Assembly: GCA_030704615.1 (NCBI GenBank)
Contig: CM060732.1
Location: forward strand, 16,926,001 to 16,990,000
Source of the DNA: Takakia lepidozioides
Lineage: Eukaryota; Streptophyta; Takakiopsida; Takakiales; Takakiaceae
Direction of reading: 5' to 3'
Length of the DNA: 64,000 nucleotides
A program made the position numbers and the translations under genes. A model generated the notes under the pieces. That model worked only from the letters and a program-made list of their open reading frames with translations. It searched no databases and was not told the DNA's origin. Within the stretch, counting starts at the first letter, position 1; each line of letters starts with the position of its first letter. Positions 50,440 through 61,736 of the stretch are shown piece after piece.

Positions 50440-51030
50440 AAGATATCTGTGACAGCGCATTCTTCAGCATTAGAGGAAGATGATCAACATAGAGCATCAT
50501 GGATACTCAGAGCGCTGACATATGCCAGGAGATTCTAAGGACACTTACTAAGCTGGTGAAGTTAACAGCATTCAAGGTGGGCGGCATCGGTGCGGTAACC
50601 CAGATACCCAGGTACCAAAAGAGCAGAATACCTGACCTACTTGCGGTCATGTGTTCAGATCGCAAAGGCAAAGCCTGATTGTGACTACAGAGATTTCAAG
50701 TTGAGATTCGATTCTTTTTGCAAAGGATCAATCAATCATGAACTTGAGCATAAACCCGAACCCAAATTCATTCTTTTATGAGGCAGAGAACCATCAATCT
50801 GGCTTCGTTTCTATTTAAAAACTCCTATAGGCTGTGCAAATTCGATAAACAGAGAACCATCGATCTGGGTTCGCTTATAAACTCCTACAGGCTGCAACCG
50901 AATTTCAGATATGCTTTGAGTGCGCGATTCCGATGGGCATGGACCGGACGCAGAATTGCAACCTCTGTTTAATCTGCACTCTAATTGAGAATTCTATTTA
51001 GATTCTGCAATAATGAGCTAGAGCAGCCAA
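50440..51030. other. Region upstream of the omega-amidase gene, with a short tandem repeat
   Basis: It contains the likely omega-amidase promoter. 50781-50837 and 50848-50898 are diverged copies of a unit with AGAGAACCATC(A/G)ATCTGG and AAACTCCTA(T/C)AGGCTG. No coding region is seen. Confidence 0.45.
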
Positions 51031-51032
51031 AC

Positions 51033-51860
51033 TTAAAGCAAATAAACACACCGGATAAATAGGGCAATGGACACTTGCTTGAATGAAGATCTTTCTTCAT
51101 TCTCAGCCTTCACTCCGGTTAGTGCATATCCGAATTGTAGTCCGAGTGAAAACAAAAGCACGGTTACAATATGACCAAAAAACGTCCTTGTGGCAGCTGT
51201 ATTGTAGGTGTACGAAGAAGGGTTTACCTTTCCGCCATTTGGAGGCTGGGGAGGAAGCTCGGCCGGCGGCTGCCTTGCCAATTGCGGCTGAAAATCCTTC
51301 GCCATAGCCGAGTTTACACTGACTGCTCTGGACTGTAAGAGCTGCCTGGCGATAGCCCTATTCACACTGACTGTCCTGACCTGGAAGAGCTTCCTGGCAA
51401 AGGATATGGAAGAATTAGCCTGTGGGTGGCTGTGGGTGCGTAAAGATCCTTCCTGGCAGAGAGTTACGGGGAACTTGGAGAGGTGGTTCCAGTGTAGATG
51501 GCGAACACCAACGATAGACAAGATGGGTCGGAGAGGAAGGGTGAAATGGGGCTGGAAGTGGGTGACTGCTGACCACTTTCCAACGAATCCCCTCATGTCT
51601 TCATCACTCCGACTCTCTGCGCGCCCAAAATGGCCACAGCGTTGTTCGTGGACAGTACAACTCGATCCAGCTTGAATTCGTATACAAAGGACGGTCACAG
51701 TTTGGTACATAACACACAGAAAGAAGCTTTTAGGGCTTGTTGCTCTAAACGGACGGACGCTCAAGATTTCCACAGGTGGACGCTGAACCGTGCAATCTTT
51801 CTTCTTAAAAAACGAACAGTGAAGACAGGCCTCAACGACTGGAAGAGAGTGGTCCCTCAT
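51033..51860 (-). CDS. Unrecognised open frame with one predicted membrane segment
   Basis: A 276-codon frame from ATG 51860 (another in-frame ATG at 51596) to 51033. The N-terminal half is rich in His, Arg and Ser. It contains two similar stretches in tandem, LFQVRTVSVNRAIARQ and LLQSRAVSVNSAMAK, resembling duplicated mitochondrial presequence-like helices. Then come PPAELPPQPPNGG and a hydrophobic segment HIVTVLLFSLGLQFGYAL. An AAAG|GTAAAC donor after PPNGGK could end an exon there. I recognise no family. The length and biased composition make it worth keeping, but it may be chance. Confidence 0.25.
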   Translation of the reverse strand: MRDHSLPVVEACLHCSFFKKKDCTVQRPPVEILSVRPFRATSPKSFFLCVMYQTVTVLCIRIQAGSSCTVHEQRCGHFGRAESRSDEDMRGFVGKWSAVTHFQPHFTLPLRPILSIVGVRHLHWNHLSKFPVTLCQEGSLRTHSHPQANSSISFARKLFQVRTVSVNRAIARQLLQSRAVSVNSAMAKDFQPQLARQPPAELPPQPPNGGKVNPSSYTYNTAATRTFFGHIVTVLLFSLGLQFGYALTGVKAENEERSSFKQVSIALFIRCVYLL

Positions 51861-52568
51861 GAGAATTGAATCGAGATGCCTCAACAAATAAGCCCCCCAA
51901 GTTTGGGTGGGCCGTGTTCGTTGTTCATTCAAGAGTGGTCCAGGAATTAGAGTGGTCCAGGATTTGAAAAGGGGAGGTTATATAATAAGGCATATGTAGA
52001 GGAGTCCAAAAAAAGACGGCAGGAAGGCAACGTGTATTAAATCGAGGATGGTTCAGCCGCCAAATTTGGGTAAGGAGGTTTCTAAGGGTGACATGTGTCC
52101 CATAATGTTGGATTGCCAGAATATAGTTAAAAGTTCCATGATACATCTCCCACCCACCATCCCCCTGCGGACTACATTGAATAACAGTACCTATATCAAG
52201 CGATATTTCTACATCAATGTTTTGTGTTCAATTGATCTTCCATGCAAAAGACGGTTTACACTAGACATAGGGTGGGAGTTGAATGCGCGCATGTGAGAGC
52301 GTGGGCCCCACGGGAGCCGTCCTCCGGCGCGCTGCCGGAGTGTCCTTGTCAAATCCCCACCCTGCCTGGGCCCACCCACGTGTTGCCCCCTTCCCGCCAT
52401 GCCCCGCCCCCACAGCCACCAAGTAATAGAAGTGCCCGGGGAGTTGAATGCTCTGACACCCCCCCTCAGCGCCCTCACCCACGGCCCACCCGCCCCTCGC
52501 CGGGGCCACTCCCCCTCCGCGGTCGAGCGGTGAACTACATCAATACATCAATTGCCACACATGAATGA

Positions 52569-52913
52569 ATGAACCCATGGATGCATGCTCGTACCCATGC
52601 TCATGCCCGGGATGAGATCTATGTATCATGGCATCCAATTGAATTCATGAGCATTTTTTACGAGATCTTCGCACGTGTGAAGAGTCTAATTGCAATCCTC
52701 TACGGCCACTCCAGCTCCACTTCTACCATGCCCCAGCAGCAATGGCCATGCCCGTTCATCATCGTCTTTGTCCTCGTCATCGCATCCTTTGGCGTGCTAC
52801 TTTGGGCCGTCGTCATTGTGGTTGGCATCTTCTCGAACGCCCTGTATTCACAAGTTCTACAACCGAACACTGTAAGAACCCACTGCCATCATCTCCGCTT
52901 GTTTCAGTTTTGA
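52569..52913 (+). CDS. Unrecognised small frame with a hydrophobic segment
   Basis: Near 52730 the frame encodes MPQQQWPCPFIIVFVLVIAS and then FGVLLWAVVIVVGIF, a plausible long membrane anchor. Upstream is a GC-rich stretch (52270-52530). No family is recognised and there is no homology or splice support. Confidence 0.2.
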   Translation: MNPWMHARTHAHARDEIYVSWHPIEFMSIFYEIFARVKSLIAILYGHSSSTSTMPQQQWPCPFIIVFVLVIASFGVLLWAVVIVVGIFSNALYSQVLQPNTVRTHCHHLRLFQF

Positions 52914-53102
52914 TATACATGGTGGAGCATCGATTGGAATAGCAGCAAGAGGGGGAGGTGCAGCGCCAGCTTCTCCCACGGTTCGTTTTCACTCCATGCC
53001 CATGTATTCTTTGTTTTACGGTGCTTTTGGGCTTGGAAGTGCTGCGCGTGGTAACCCCATTCCAGTTTTTGTGCCTTTTGCAGACCTAATTAGGTCATCA
53101 CA

Positions 53103-54830
53103 ATGGTGAAGAAGAGCACAATGGTTGAGAATAGGAAGCAGTACCATGAGGAATATGACACCGACGATTGGAACGACCTCATTTGTGAGGCCCACGCGAA
53201 GGCACGCATTCAAGAGCCTGGTGATCACCACCGCAAACCATTTAAATGTATTTACTGTCACATAATTTTCAAAGATAAGAAAAAACTGAATGTCCACAGG
53301 ATTAATGGTTGTCCTGAAGTTGACAGGAATCTAAAGATATACCCTGTTTTTTAAGCTGGCCAGAGAATGGTTATGGAACAAGTTCTCATTGACAGGGGTC
53401 ACATGCCCAAACGAAAACATGGCAATGTCCCCAGGGATTCAGTGCATGATGCAGGCGCTCCAATGATTAAGCACAGGCGTTTGCATTTGCCCTCACAAAA
53501 GATGGAGAAATCGGCATCGCAACAGCCTGCACCGCCCACGCAGGCTACACGCACTCAGTGAGCGAGCAAGCAAGGTACCGGAGGACATCACTACACTAGA
53601 TAGCCAAACTGAGTCGGACGAAGTATTCCAAGATGAGGGTGGCGCGGTGCACAAACCAGTAGTCTCGCCCTCCAGCCCTCCTTGCCCTCCTCCACAGGTT
53701 TGTGCATATCCTCACAGCAAAGGAGAAGCCCTCAAACTCTTCAAAGAAGAGTCATTGCAATTGAAGTCTTTTGTTCCTATCCCTCCAAGGCCGAAGTCTG
53801 TGCCAGCTTCTGCATTTTGGTTTTTGAAGGATTTCAACTTGTTTCCGGATGGTTTTCCTGACTTGGACGACCCCACTTTCATAGAAGAGTTCAGCACTAT
53901 TATCGGAAGTGACGGCATGAAATTTAAATAGTTGCTTGCGAAAGCATATGGGGACTGGTTTCTGGAGCGTCAGGTACCTAACTTCACCTGCCGTTTTCTG
54001 TCCCTCCTCCTTTTCCTATTACATTTACCTCACACTCTCCCTATCTATCATGTATTTCAGCTGTCGGTGCAACGTCCGTGATGTATTTGAATTATACATA
54101 TTTCTGCTGATTGCACATGTCATGTTTGAAGGTTGATGCCCCAGGGGGATGAATCTGCAGCAGTCATGAAGACCATGTCTGCATTCTCCGAGAAATAGAT
54201 GAGCATATCTGTTTTGCATGGCGAGGTTTCAAGTCTACTGCAGTAGCATTCGTATGTGCTTGACATGGATAAGTATGACAAACAATATCTTGCAGCACAT
54301 GAAGATTTAAGACAATTGAGGGAGACATTTGTGAAAACAAATTGGAGGCTTGGGAAGAGAGGAGGCACCATGAGAAAGAGATTAAAAATTGGGGTTCGTC
54401 TCCTCTATAGGTGATACTCATTACTGAGCGTATGGATTGTTTGAAGACTGATCGATGGACTCATTCACAGGAGGAATGCAACTATCTCATGAATGTGTTG
54501 GCGGAGGGTAGGCGAGTTGCAGACACAGATGGGCAACCCACATCCCCAGTGATCATGAGGTTGATACGCATTATGTGGATGACCCAGATCGACGTGAACT
54601 TGCATGTTTCAACCGTGTTCGACAATTGTTTGCCAAGCATGCTTGACATTCTCACAGGTACTGAAGGTGGGCACATGTATGTTCGAACCTCTGCCCGTGC
54701 ACTGCTAAGTGTTGGATATCTCATATTCGTCAATATGCCAGACCCCATGAATGCGAAGGCAGAGCTGGACGAAGATGTCGCAGCTCTCACTGGACATTGC
54801 GAAATCAAACGAAGCCGTGGCCCTTTATGA
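53103..54830 (+). pseudogene. Unrecognised broken gene starting with a C2HC zinc finger
   Basis: Several adjacent plus-strand frames look like one protein cut by stops or introns: 53103-53354 (MVKKSTMVENRKQYHEE ... with finger FKCIYCHIIFKDKKKLNVHR, then NGCPE), 53367-53561, about 53563-53931 (acidic, then proline-rich PPRPKSVPASAFWFLKDFNL), about 54265-54410 and 54411-54830 (RMDCLKTDRWTHSQEECNYL ... GEGGHMYVRTSARALL-like text). The zinc finger next to the start resembles transposon DNA-binding fingers, but no transposase catalytic motif is seen. It could be a decayed unknown transposon or an intron-containing lineage-specific gene. Confidence 0.35.
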
Positions 54831-54856
54831 GGTTATTTTTTTCCTCATTCATCCAG

Positions 54857-54874
54857 TATATATATATATATATA
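54857..54874. repeat. (TA)n microsatellite
   Basis: Nine TA units about 25 bases after the last stop of the preceding broken gene. Confidence 0.85.
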
Positions 54875-57800
54875 GAACTGAGGGGTGGAGCCTTACTCTT
54901 TTTTTTGGAGGGTCATGGTTTTCGTGACTCAAACCATGACTCAAAGTGGGACAGGCACAAATAAGTCATGGATATCCCTAAAAAAGGCGGGTATATGACT
55001 TAACGACTCCGTAAAGTTTGGAATTCCAGTCAACGTGGTTTGACCAAAGTAGAGTAGTGTTCATAAGTCACATGTATGCCTTTAAAGGGTAGCGAAGCTG
55101 ACTTTAGAGATTTTAGAGCGTGTCAAATGCCGTTGATTATGGATAGTGTCCAGGTGTAGTCGTCTGCATGACTCTTACATGGTGTCCCAATTAGTGATAG
55201 ATATTATTTAGTATTATCTAGTCTATACTAAAACTAGTCTCTGACTTTCAAGTCAATTTCTAATTCCTACCGGCAAAGCAGAGTTCACGACTCCACTTCA
55301 CAAGGTGATTTGCGTTTTCCTAGTCCTACGGTTTGTTTATGATTTTTTATATTTAATGCCCTCCAAATCTTACTTATTGAACTATGACCTACATGTCTGA
55401 GCTCCCAACCCGCTTATAGCCGAGACGAATCTTCCAGTCCCTTCACAAAACGAATCCCGAGCTCAGGGAGACGGGGACCCTTTGTCTCCCGCCCAATGCC
55501 CCTCCGATCCTAGGGTGGTTGAATTCACCTCTGAGGAAGGGCCCGGATCCGCTCCATCAAGCCGGTGTTTCCGCTTGGGGCGATCCAAATAAATTCAGCT
55601 TTGAGGGTCAAATCCTAACCTCCCGGTAAAGAATATCAAACCGGACTATAGACTTTCCGAGATCCGGAGAAATCAACGGCGAAAAACGCTTGGCCCAAGC
55701 CCCTTCCACAACCGGGTATCTGCTTTCAAATAACCTCGGCGGACGGGGACAACACCTCTCTTAAAACTCAGTTTTAAGGATAATCAAGGGCGGGTTTTTT
55801 GCCTAATAAACAATTACAGGAAATACCAACAAACAATGAAGAAATCCAAAAAATGCAGAAAAATACTATGGGTAGGGAATCCCACCAGGATCCTAGAACT
55901 ACCCGAATTACCTCCAGGGTACCAGATGATCCCCCTGGGAACGCGCCCTCTCTCTGGGGGCACTGGGGGCACTGGGGAACCACTCTCCGCCTTGGGAGCG
56001 CCCCTAATTCCTATGCACAACCAACTCAATAATCCATTAGCAACTTAAGCCATTCAACAGGCCAACATGAATGAAATCCCACTTATCAGTTCTTCAACCG
56101 CCTTCCACCTTGGTGCATAAACAATGATTAAACATCCTATGGGTCCCAGGGTCCATTCCTTGGACCTCTTTCCACGACTTCCTATATAATCTGATTAATT
56201 TATGCGAACAGCCAGCCTAGAACGAATTTAAAATATGTCATCTTCTACCTTTTGAAACCCCTACCAAGGATCCTTCTCTCCCTGTCTCTGAGCCATCTCT
56301 CGCTGCCCCTAGCAACCACCCGTAAGCTGTACTCTCTCAAGCCCCGGGATACATATCAAGCTAATGGCTTCAATCAGGCCTACCTAATGGTACCATATTC
56401 TTTATCCTAGGCGGAAATACATCTCCCCCCCAATGCAAGAAGGAACATCATGAATAGTGCGCATAAATCAGAGTTTTAAGGAGACTACCCCCTTTTAAAT
56501 ACTCGGGCCAGGGACTAGCGGTCCCTGGCGGAGTCCGTCGCTTTATCCCGCGGGTAAAATGGAAATCCCGCGGCCCGCGCCACGCGGCCCTGACGCTACG
56601 GCCCGCCGTCGGCGCGGGTCCGTGGGTAATAGCAGGCCTCACGTCCCTGCCGCTCGTGTCGTGCCCTACGCGGCCCAGCTATGGCGGCCTGGTGCTGCCA
56701 CGCAGTGTACCAGCCCCGTACTTTGGGCTCCAGGGGTCAACTCTTCCCACGGGCAGGGGCCGCAGCCCCCGCGTTAGCTGCGCCTTGCCATGGCGATTCT
56801 AGGCAGCCTTAAGGGTTGACCTCCTGGCTATGTGCGCCTTAAGCGCCGTTACTTTAATGATGGGCACGGCCCTTTTTGGCAGCCCTCTACAAAATAGCTT
56901 AACCACTTATATAGATAGTTAACCTTGCCTCCCATGGTCCTCCATGGCCTGGGGGCTTATCTTACTTGTAAATGAACATAATATCATGGAATTTTTGGCG
57001 ATAGCTTCGCCGTCTCATGCAATATTGCCGTTACTTCTAATCTGAAAATGGAAAAATTGACAAGAGCTTCGCTGTCTCGTACAAGATTACCATCACCTTA
57101 ACTAGGAAAGGAAATCTACCCTCACTTCCATGACAACATTGGGTTAGACTCCTCTCTAGGCCCTATCTCTTGGGCTCATCCCCTGTGCTTCAACACACAT
57201 ATCCATACAAGGACTCAAAGACCTTCTCTTTGCAAGAGGGTTAGTTTTCATCAATTTTCTAGCAACCAATGCCACAAGGTCCCTTCTTGGGAAAGCTTGA
57301 ACAATACATGAAACAATTGAATTCAAAGGTCAAGATAGCATGGTGAGTCACCGTCTCAAACAAGTGTTGGAGCTCAGGATGCACTAACGCTCGATAGAAT
57401 GGTACTCAAATCTGGTCCTCCTCTGGCTTCCTACTGGTCCTCAAGTCTCCCACTTCATGGAGCGCTCCCTCTACTTCTTGTCTCACATGGCCTCAAGGCC
57501 TTGAGCTAGGATTATCCTGCTCTCAACAATGCTTGCTTTACTACTACTAGAGAATGACAAGCCCCACCTTCTAGGATCTAGCTCCCTCAAGCTCAAAACT
57601 AACTACACAAGCAAGAGGCCAAAGCAAAGAAATGAGTCTAGATGGAGGAACAATAGGAGCTTGCTCTCCTTTTATGGTGTTTTTGGGGCCTCTTAAACTA
57701 GTGAAGAATAGTCTTAAACTATTATTTCTTAAAGGACTTTATCATTTAAAAACAATAGAATGAAATAAACTAATAACTTGGATGGAAAATCCTTGAGGTA

Positions 57801-58920
57801 AATGATAAATGTATTTTTTCATCCATCATTGGATGGCTAGTTGGCGCTAGGTTGTCTTTTCATCCGTCCAATTTCCAGGTCGAAATCCTCCATTTTCATC
57901 CATTGGATGAGATAGAAATCCAATTAATCGGTCTTTGTGAGCGCCTTCGGCTTGATAATTTGATGTCATTGCTTATCACCTCCATAAATCACCAAACTTG
58001 GTGACAAATTATAATTCAATATCCCATAGCTGCTTGAAAATTCTCAGAGTGATCAGAAATGAAAAGATGAACCATCTGTCGGTTTTCGTGGTTTCGCTAT
58101 ACGGGAAGTCTATCGCTTCTTTTGAAAATAAAATACCGAAGGTGGCTCTGGGGACTTTGGTCCTGCCACTGGGTTCCAAGTTGTCCGGAGTTCCCTTGAA
58201 CTATCTTGCATCACTAACAAGCCCATGCTTCTCTTGTGAAGTCATCATGATTTGTTGTCATTCTAATGCAGCAACCTGCTCTTTGCGATATTTCATCGCT
58301 ATACACTATTCCTACCAATTGCCAAGTATGTTCTCATGTGAGTCTACTGGACTTGAGAGAAGGGAGAATAGAAGGATCGCAATCCGTATCCAAATGCTCG
58401 CCTTGCAATGTTGTCGCTCCTGGTAGTGGTCAGTTCGCCTAACCCGCTGTCGATGCAACTTCCTACAGTCATCTTGACGCCTAGAATCTCTGTCTATGGT
58501 CGTCTCGGACGCAATCTGGGGGCCAGAGTTCTTCTCCATGGTCACCTCCTAGACTCAACTAATCCTACGTGCTTCGCCGCCAATTCCCAAGTAACTAGCA
58601 AAACGCCTTGCTTTGGCAGTACAATATTGAAACTGCCTGTCAAAAGATAAAAAACGACCCGAAAAGAAACTTGTACCAATATATGCATCTACAACATGTT
58701 TTTTGTTTCTCTATGCATTTGCCCATGAACCTCATAGTTCTATGTATTGCAATTCTCACTTTGTGCAATGATGTGTAGGCGAGGAATATATATTCGAAGA
58801 TGCCGACCTGCATGAAGCGACCACGTTGCCCGCAACGCATTGTAGAATCTGTGGCAAATTATCTGCGCAGTGGACAGGAAGAAATATTGTGCTAATCAGG
58901 CTACATCTGTTCGTGCGCAT
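54875..58920. other. 4-kb region without recognisable genes
   Basis: Contents: a 10-bp inverted repeat GTCATGGTTT/AAACCATGAC (54912-54940); AT-rich spacer; a strikingly GC-rich island at about 56500-56820; two diverged copies of a block with (G)ATAGCTTCGCCGTCTC / AGAGCTTCGCTGTCTC (56998 and 57062); and repeated CATCC...GGATG pairs near 57820-57915. Short frames show no family resemblance. It may be decayed LTR-element sequence. Confidence 0.35.
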
Positions 58921-59649
58921 TGTCGCGGCCCTTTGCCTTGAGGGCAGGGGGTCGAGACGCAGAGGGGTTGCCCCTGTGGTGGGGGCGGTGGCAGCAATAG
59001 GTAGGGGGGGGGGGGGCTGAAGCACCCTTGAGTGCCCAAGGCACTCAAGGAGGCGGAGGCGCTCACTAGGTGAGCCCCGCACACCGGGTTGCGGTGGGGG
59101 GGGTCCACAAGGGGTGGTGGTAGCTTAGTGGGACTTAGTGGGGGTGGCATAGGACTCACCATGGGGCGGAGACCTTGTGGTGGGAGTCGTGGGGAGTCTT
59201 GGGACTCATCACGGTCCAAATGGGGCCGTGGTGGGTGGGCCAAGACTCACCGCGACTATCACCGGGAGTCGAGGGTCTTCGTGGTGGTTCGTCAAAAAAT
59301 GGCAGGGTTGTTTGTGAAACCCCCGCGGACAGTCACAGAAGTATATATAGGGAGTAGTAACCTCGACAATGGTGCAAGCCCGTTGATGACCAAAAACTAG
59401 TGAGTAAGCGGGCGAGCCGGAAAACGATCAAGGAGTGGGGAGCTATTCTGGACTGCCATCTACCAAACGGAATTTTACTAGGCCCAAATTGGTGGAGGGT
59501 CTTTTGGAAGAGTAAAGGGGGGACCGTTATGTCCTGGTGAGCAGCCGAAGCTCCAAGTTGGCCCGGCGGCCAGTTTGGGAGTTAGGCGCGCGCATCAAAG
59601 CGAGTAACTATGACTTGAAGGGGAGCTTACTGAAATGAGGTGCGCGACA
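58921..59649 (+). repeat. 5' LTR of a Ty3/gypsy element (729 bp)
   Basis: It starts TGTCGCG and ends CGCGACA, a 7-bp terminal inverted pair with the canonical TG...CA ends. Two bases later (59652-59663) is TGGTATCAGAGC, the primer-binding site complementary to initiator methionine tRNA used by many plant LTR elements. It includes a G-run at 59005-59017. Confidence 0.88.
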
Positions 59650-59651
59650 CT

Positions 59652-59663
59652 TGGTATCAGAGC
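59652..59663 (+). promoter_or_regulatory. Retrotransposon primer-binding site (tRNA-iMet type)
   Basis: TGGTATCAGAGC, two bases after the CA end of the LTR. It is the classic plant initiator-Met primer-binding site. Confidence 0.9.
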
Positions 59664-59704
59664 TTAGAGTCCAGTACGCAATCGTCCTTGGGATCGGCCT
59701 CATC

Positions 59705-59759
59705 ATGGAGTCGGGCAAGCGAAAGCGGAACGGCCCGAAAGATGATGATTCTGGTGAGC

Positions 59760-59822
<63 letters not shown>

Positions 59823-61420
59823 TAATAAACTTCTCGCAACGTCGCCGGTGGTCACCAAAGCGGCCATTTGAGGAAGCGATGCATGCTTTTGAAAACGAGG
59901 CCACTCAAGAACGGGAGGAATCTAAGGAGTCAGAGCCCGAGGAATTCTTGAGAGCTCCGACAGACCAACAGATGCCTCCCATGCCAGCAGCCTTTTTGGG
60001 AAGGGTTGTTGGCGCAGTTTGGCGGGACGTTGAAAGACGTGTTGAAGGCGGCTAATGCCACTTCCACTAAGACAAAGTTTAAGGTGAAGCCTAAGGAACC
60101 CGGCACCTTCGAGGGTGTCCGAAATCGGAAGACACTCAACACCTGACTCTTGGAGCTAGAGCAGTACTTCCGGGCGGCCAAGTTGAGTGACAAGGATCGG
60201 GTGGAAGTGGCTCCCACCTATTTGAGGGGCTATGCTCAACAATGGTGGCAGAAACGCCTTCACGACCGAGGTCCAAACCTGGAAACCTTGAACTGGAGTG
60301 GGTTAAAGGAACTTATGAAGAGACAGTTTGTGCCCCTCAACGCGTCCTGGCTCGTCCGGGACAAGATGAGGAATTTGAAGCAAACGGATGACATTCGGGG
60401 ATATGTTCAAGTTTTCAATGTACAGTTGCTCGAAGTCGCGGACATGGCAAAACCATAAATGATCTTCAACTTTGTGGCGGGACTGGCCCCATGGGCCAGG
60501 CGGAAGTTGGAGGAGAAGCCACCTAAGACTTTGAATGAGGCAATTGAGAGGGCTGAATGTTTCTCGGATGTCCCTAGGGGCAAAAGACAAGGCTGTACGG
60601 AGCTGAACCACAAGAAGGCCGGCGGGGAGGGTGACTCCTTCCGACCGGAAAAGAAATGGGATAGGCCACGCGGCGACAATGGCACGTGGAAATCGAAGGG
60701 AGGGCCTTCACACGTCAAGGCGACACCGCTGCTCCAAAAGAAAAAGCAGGTGCAGCGGCTTATGGCGGACAGAAGGCGACCTTCGATGGAGTGTGCTTCA
60801 ATTGCGGGGAGCCCGGACACATGGCCAAGAAGTGCACGAAACCGACTCGGGCGGCCACGGAGCTGTCCGAAGATTCAATCAGCCGCTTGGTGGAGGCGGT
60901 GGTTGCCAAGACTTGCAAGATAGGCAAGTACTCTTGTGAGTTATATCAGGAAACTGGCGCCTTGCGTAAAGGAAGTCAGTTAATGTTCGTGGATGGGATA
61001 ATTTCCGGAACTAACGTGTCGTTGTTGGTGGACACAGGAGCGTCGCACTCCTTCATGACACTAGCAACGGCACGAAAGCTGGGGCTCCCGACAAGTGACG
61101 TGGGGGCCTCTATTGAGGTGCATTCTGCCAAAGGAGAACCACAATTGGCGACGAGGTTAACGTTCGATGTTCCTCTTCAACTGGGGAATTGGGAGGGATG
61201 TGAGAACTTCACCATCTGCGAGATCGATGGAGTGGATCTCATTTTGGGGATGACCTTTTTGAGCAAATCCGGAGCGGTCATAGATGGCCGCAAGAGAGTA
61301 GTCACGCTGCCGTGTGGGAATGATGGCGAAGTTTTACGAGTGTCGGAAACGCCCAAACCCGTGGGAGGGCGAATAAACCTTCTGTCAGAAAAGGAGTGGG
61401 CCGTAAATGAGCCAGGGTGA
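59705..61420 (+). pseudogene. Ty3/gypsy gag-protease remnant
   Basis: The gag start MESGKRKRNGPKDDDSGEP (from 59705) runs straight into an 18S rRNA fragment (59760-59850) with stops. Gag resumes at FEEAMHAFENEATQERE. The retrotransposon gag domain follows (ELEQYFRAAKLSDKDRV ... WWQKRLHDRG ... FVPLN). A stop at about 60456 and a frameshift near 60690 precede a zinc knuckle CFNCGEPGHMAKKC (60794-60835) and an aspartic protease with DTGAS (61031-61045) and LILGMTFL. The element stops at about 61420 (KEWAVNEPG), before any reverse transcriptase, RNase H or integrase. It cannot move on its own. Confidence 0.85.
59760..59850 (-). rRNA. 18S rRNA 3'-end fragment (about 90 nt), antisense in gag
   Basis: On the minus strand this reads as the highly conserved 3' end of nuclear 18S rRNA: GTAACAAGGTTTCCGTAGG, then TGAACCTGCGG (59799-59761), preceded by the TTTAGAGGAAGGAGAAGTC helix. 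It stops a few bases short of the normal GGAAGGATCATT terminus. Homology fades after about 59850. It is a fragment, not a functional gene, inserted within retroelement gag. Identification is by recognition of the universal sequence. Confidence 0.9.
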
Positions 61421-61499
61421 ATGCAGGGTTGACTGGACCAAAATGGACGTTACCAACATATTTTTAGATGACTGCAATTGATGGTGTCATCAATTGAAT

Positions 61500-61736
61500 G
61501 GTGAGTCATATGTCACCCCCACTAAGTCCCACTAAGCTACCACCACCCCTCGTGGAACCACCCCCACCGCAACCCGGTGTGCGGGGTTCCACCTAGTGAG
61601 TGCCTCCGCCTACTTGAGTTCCTTGGGCACTCAAGGGTGCTTCAGCCCCCGTATCTATTGTTGCCACTGCCCCCACCACAGGGGCAGCCCCTTTTGTGTC
61701 CCGACCCCCCTGCCCTCAAGGCGAAGAGCCGCGACA
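61500..61736 (-). repeat. Inverted partial LTR copy
   Basis: This is the reverse complement of 58921-59160, the first 240 bp of the LTR, with about 10-15% difference. It ends exactly at the LTR terminus CGCGACA (61730-61736). Together with the upstream LTR it makes a large inverted repeat enclosing about 2.3 kb. The missing 3' part of the LTR is not present. Confidence 0.85.

Noticed and set aside
57998-58426. 142-codon plus-strand frame
   Set aside because: No recognisable motif on either strand, no start context, and repeat-like surroundings.
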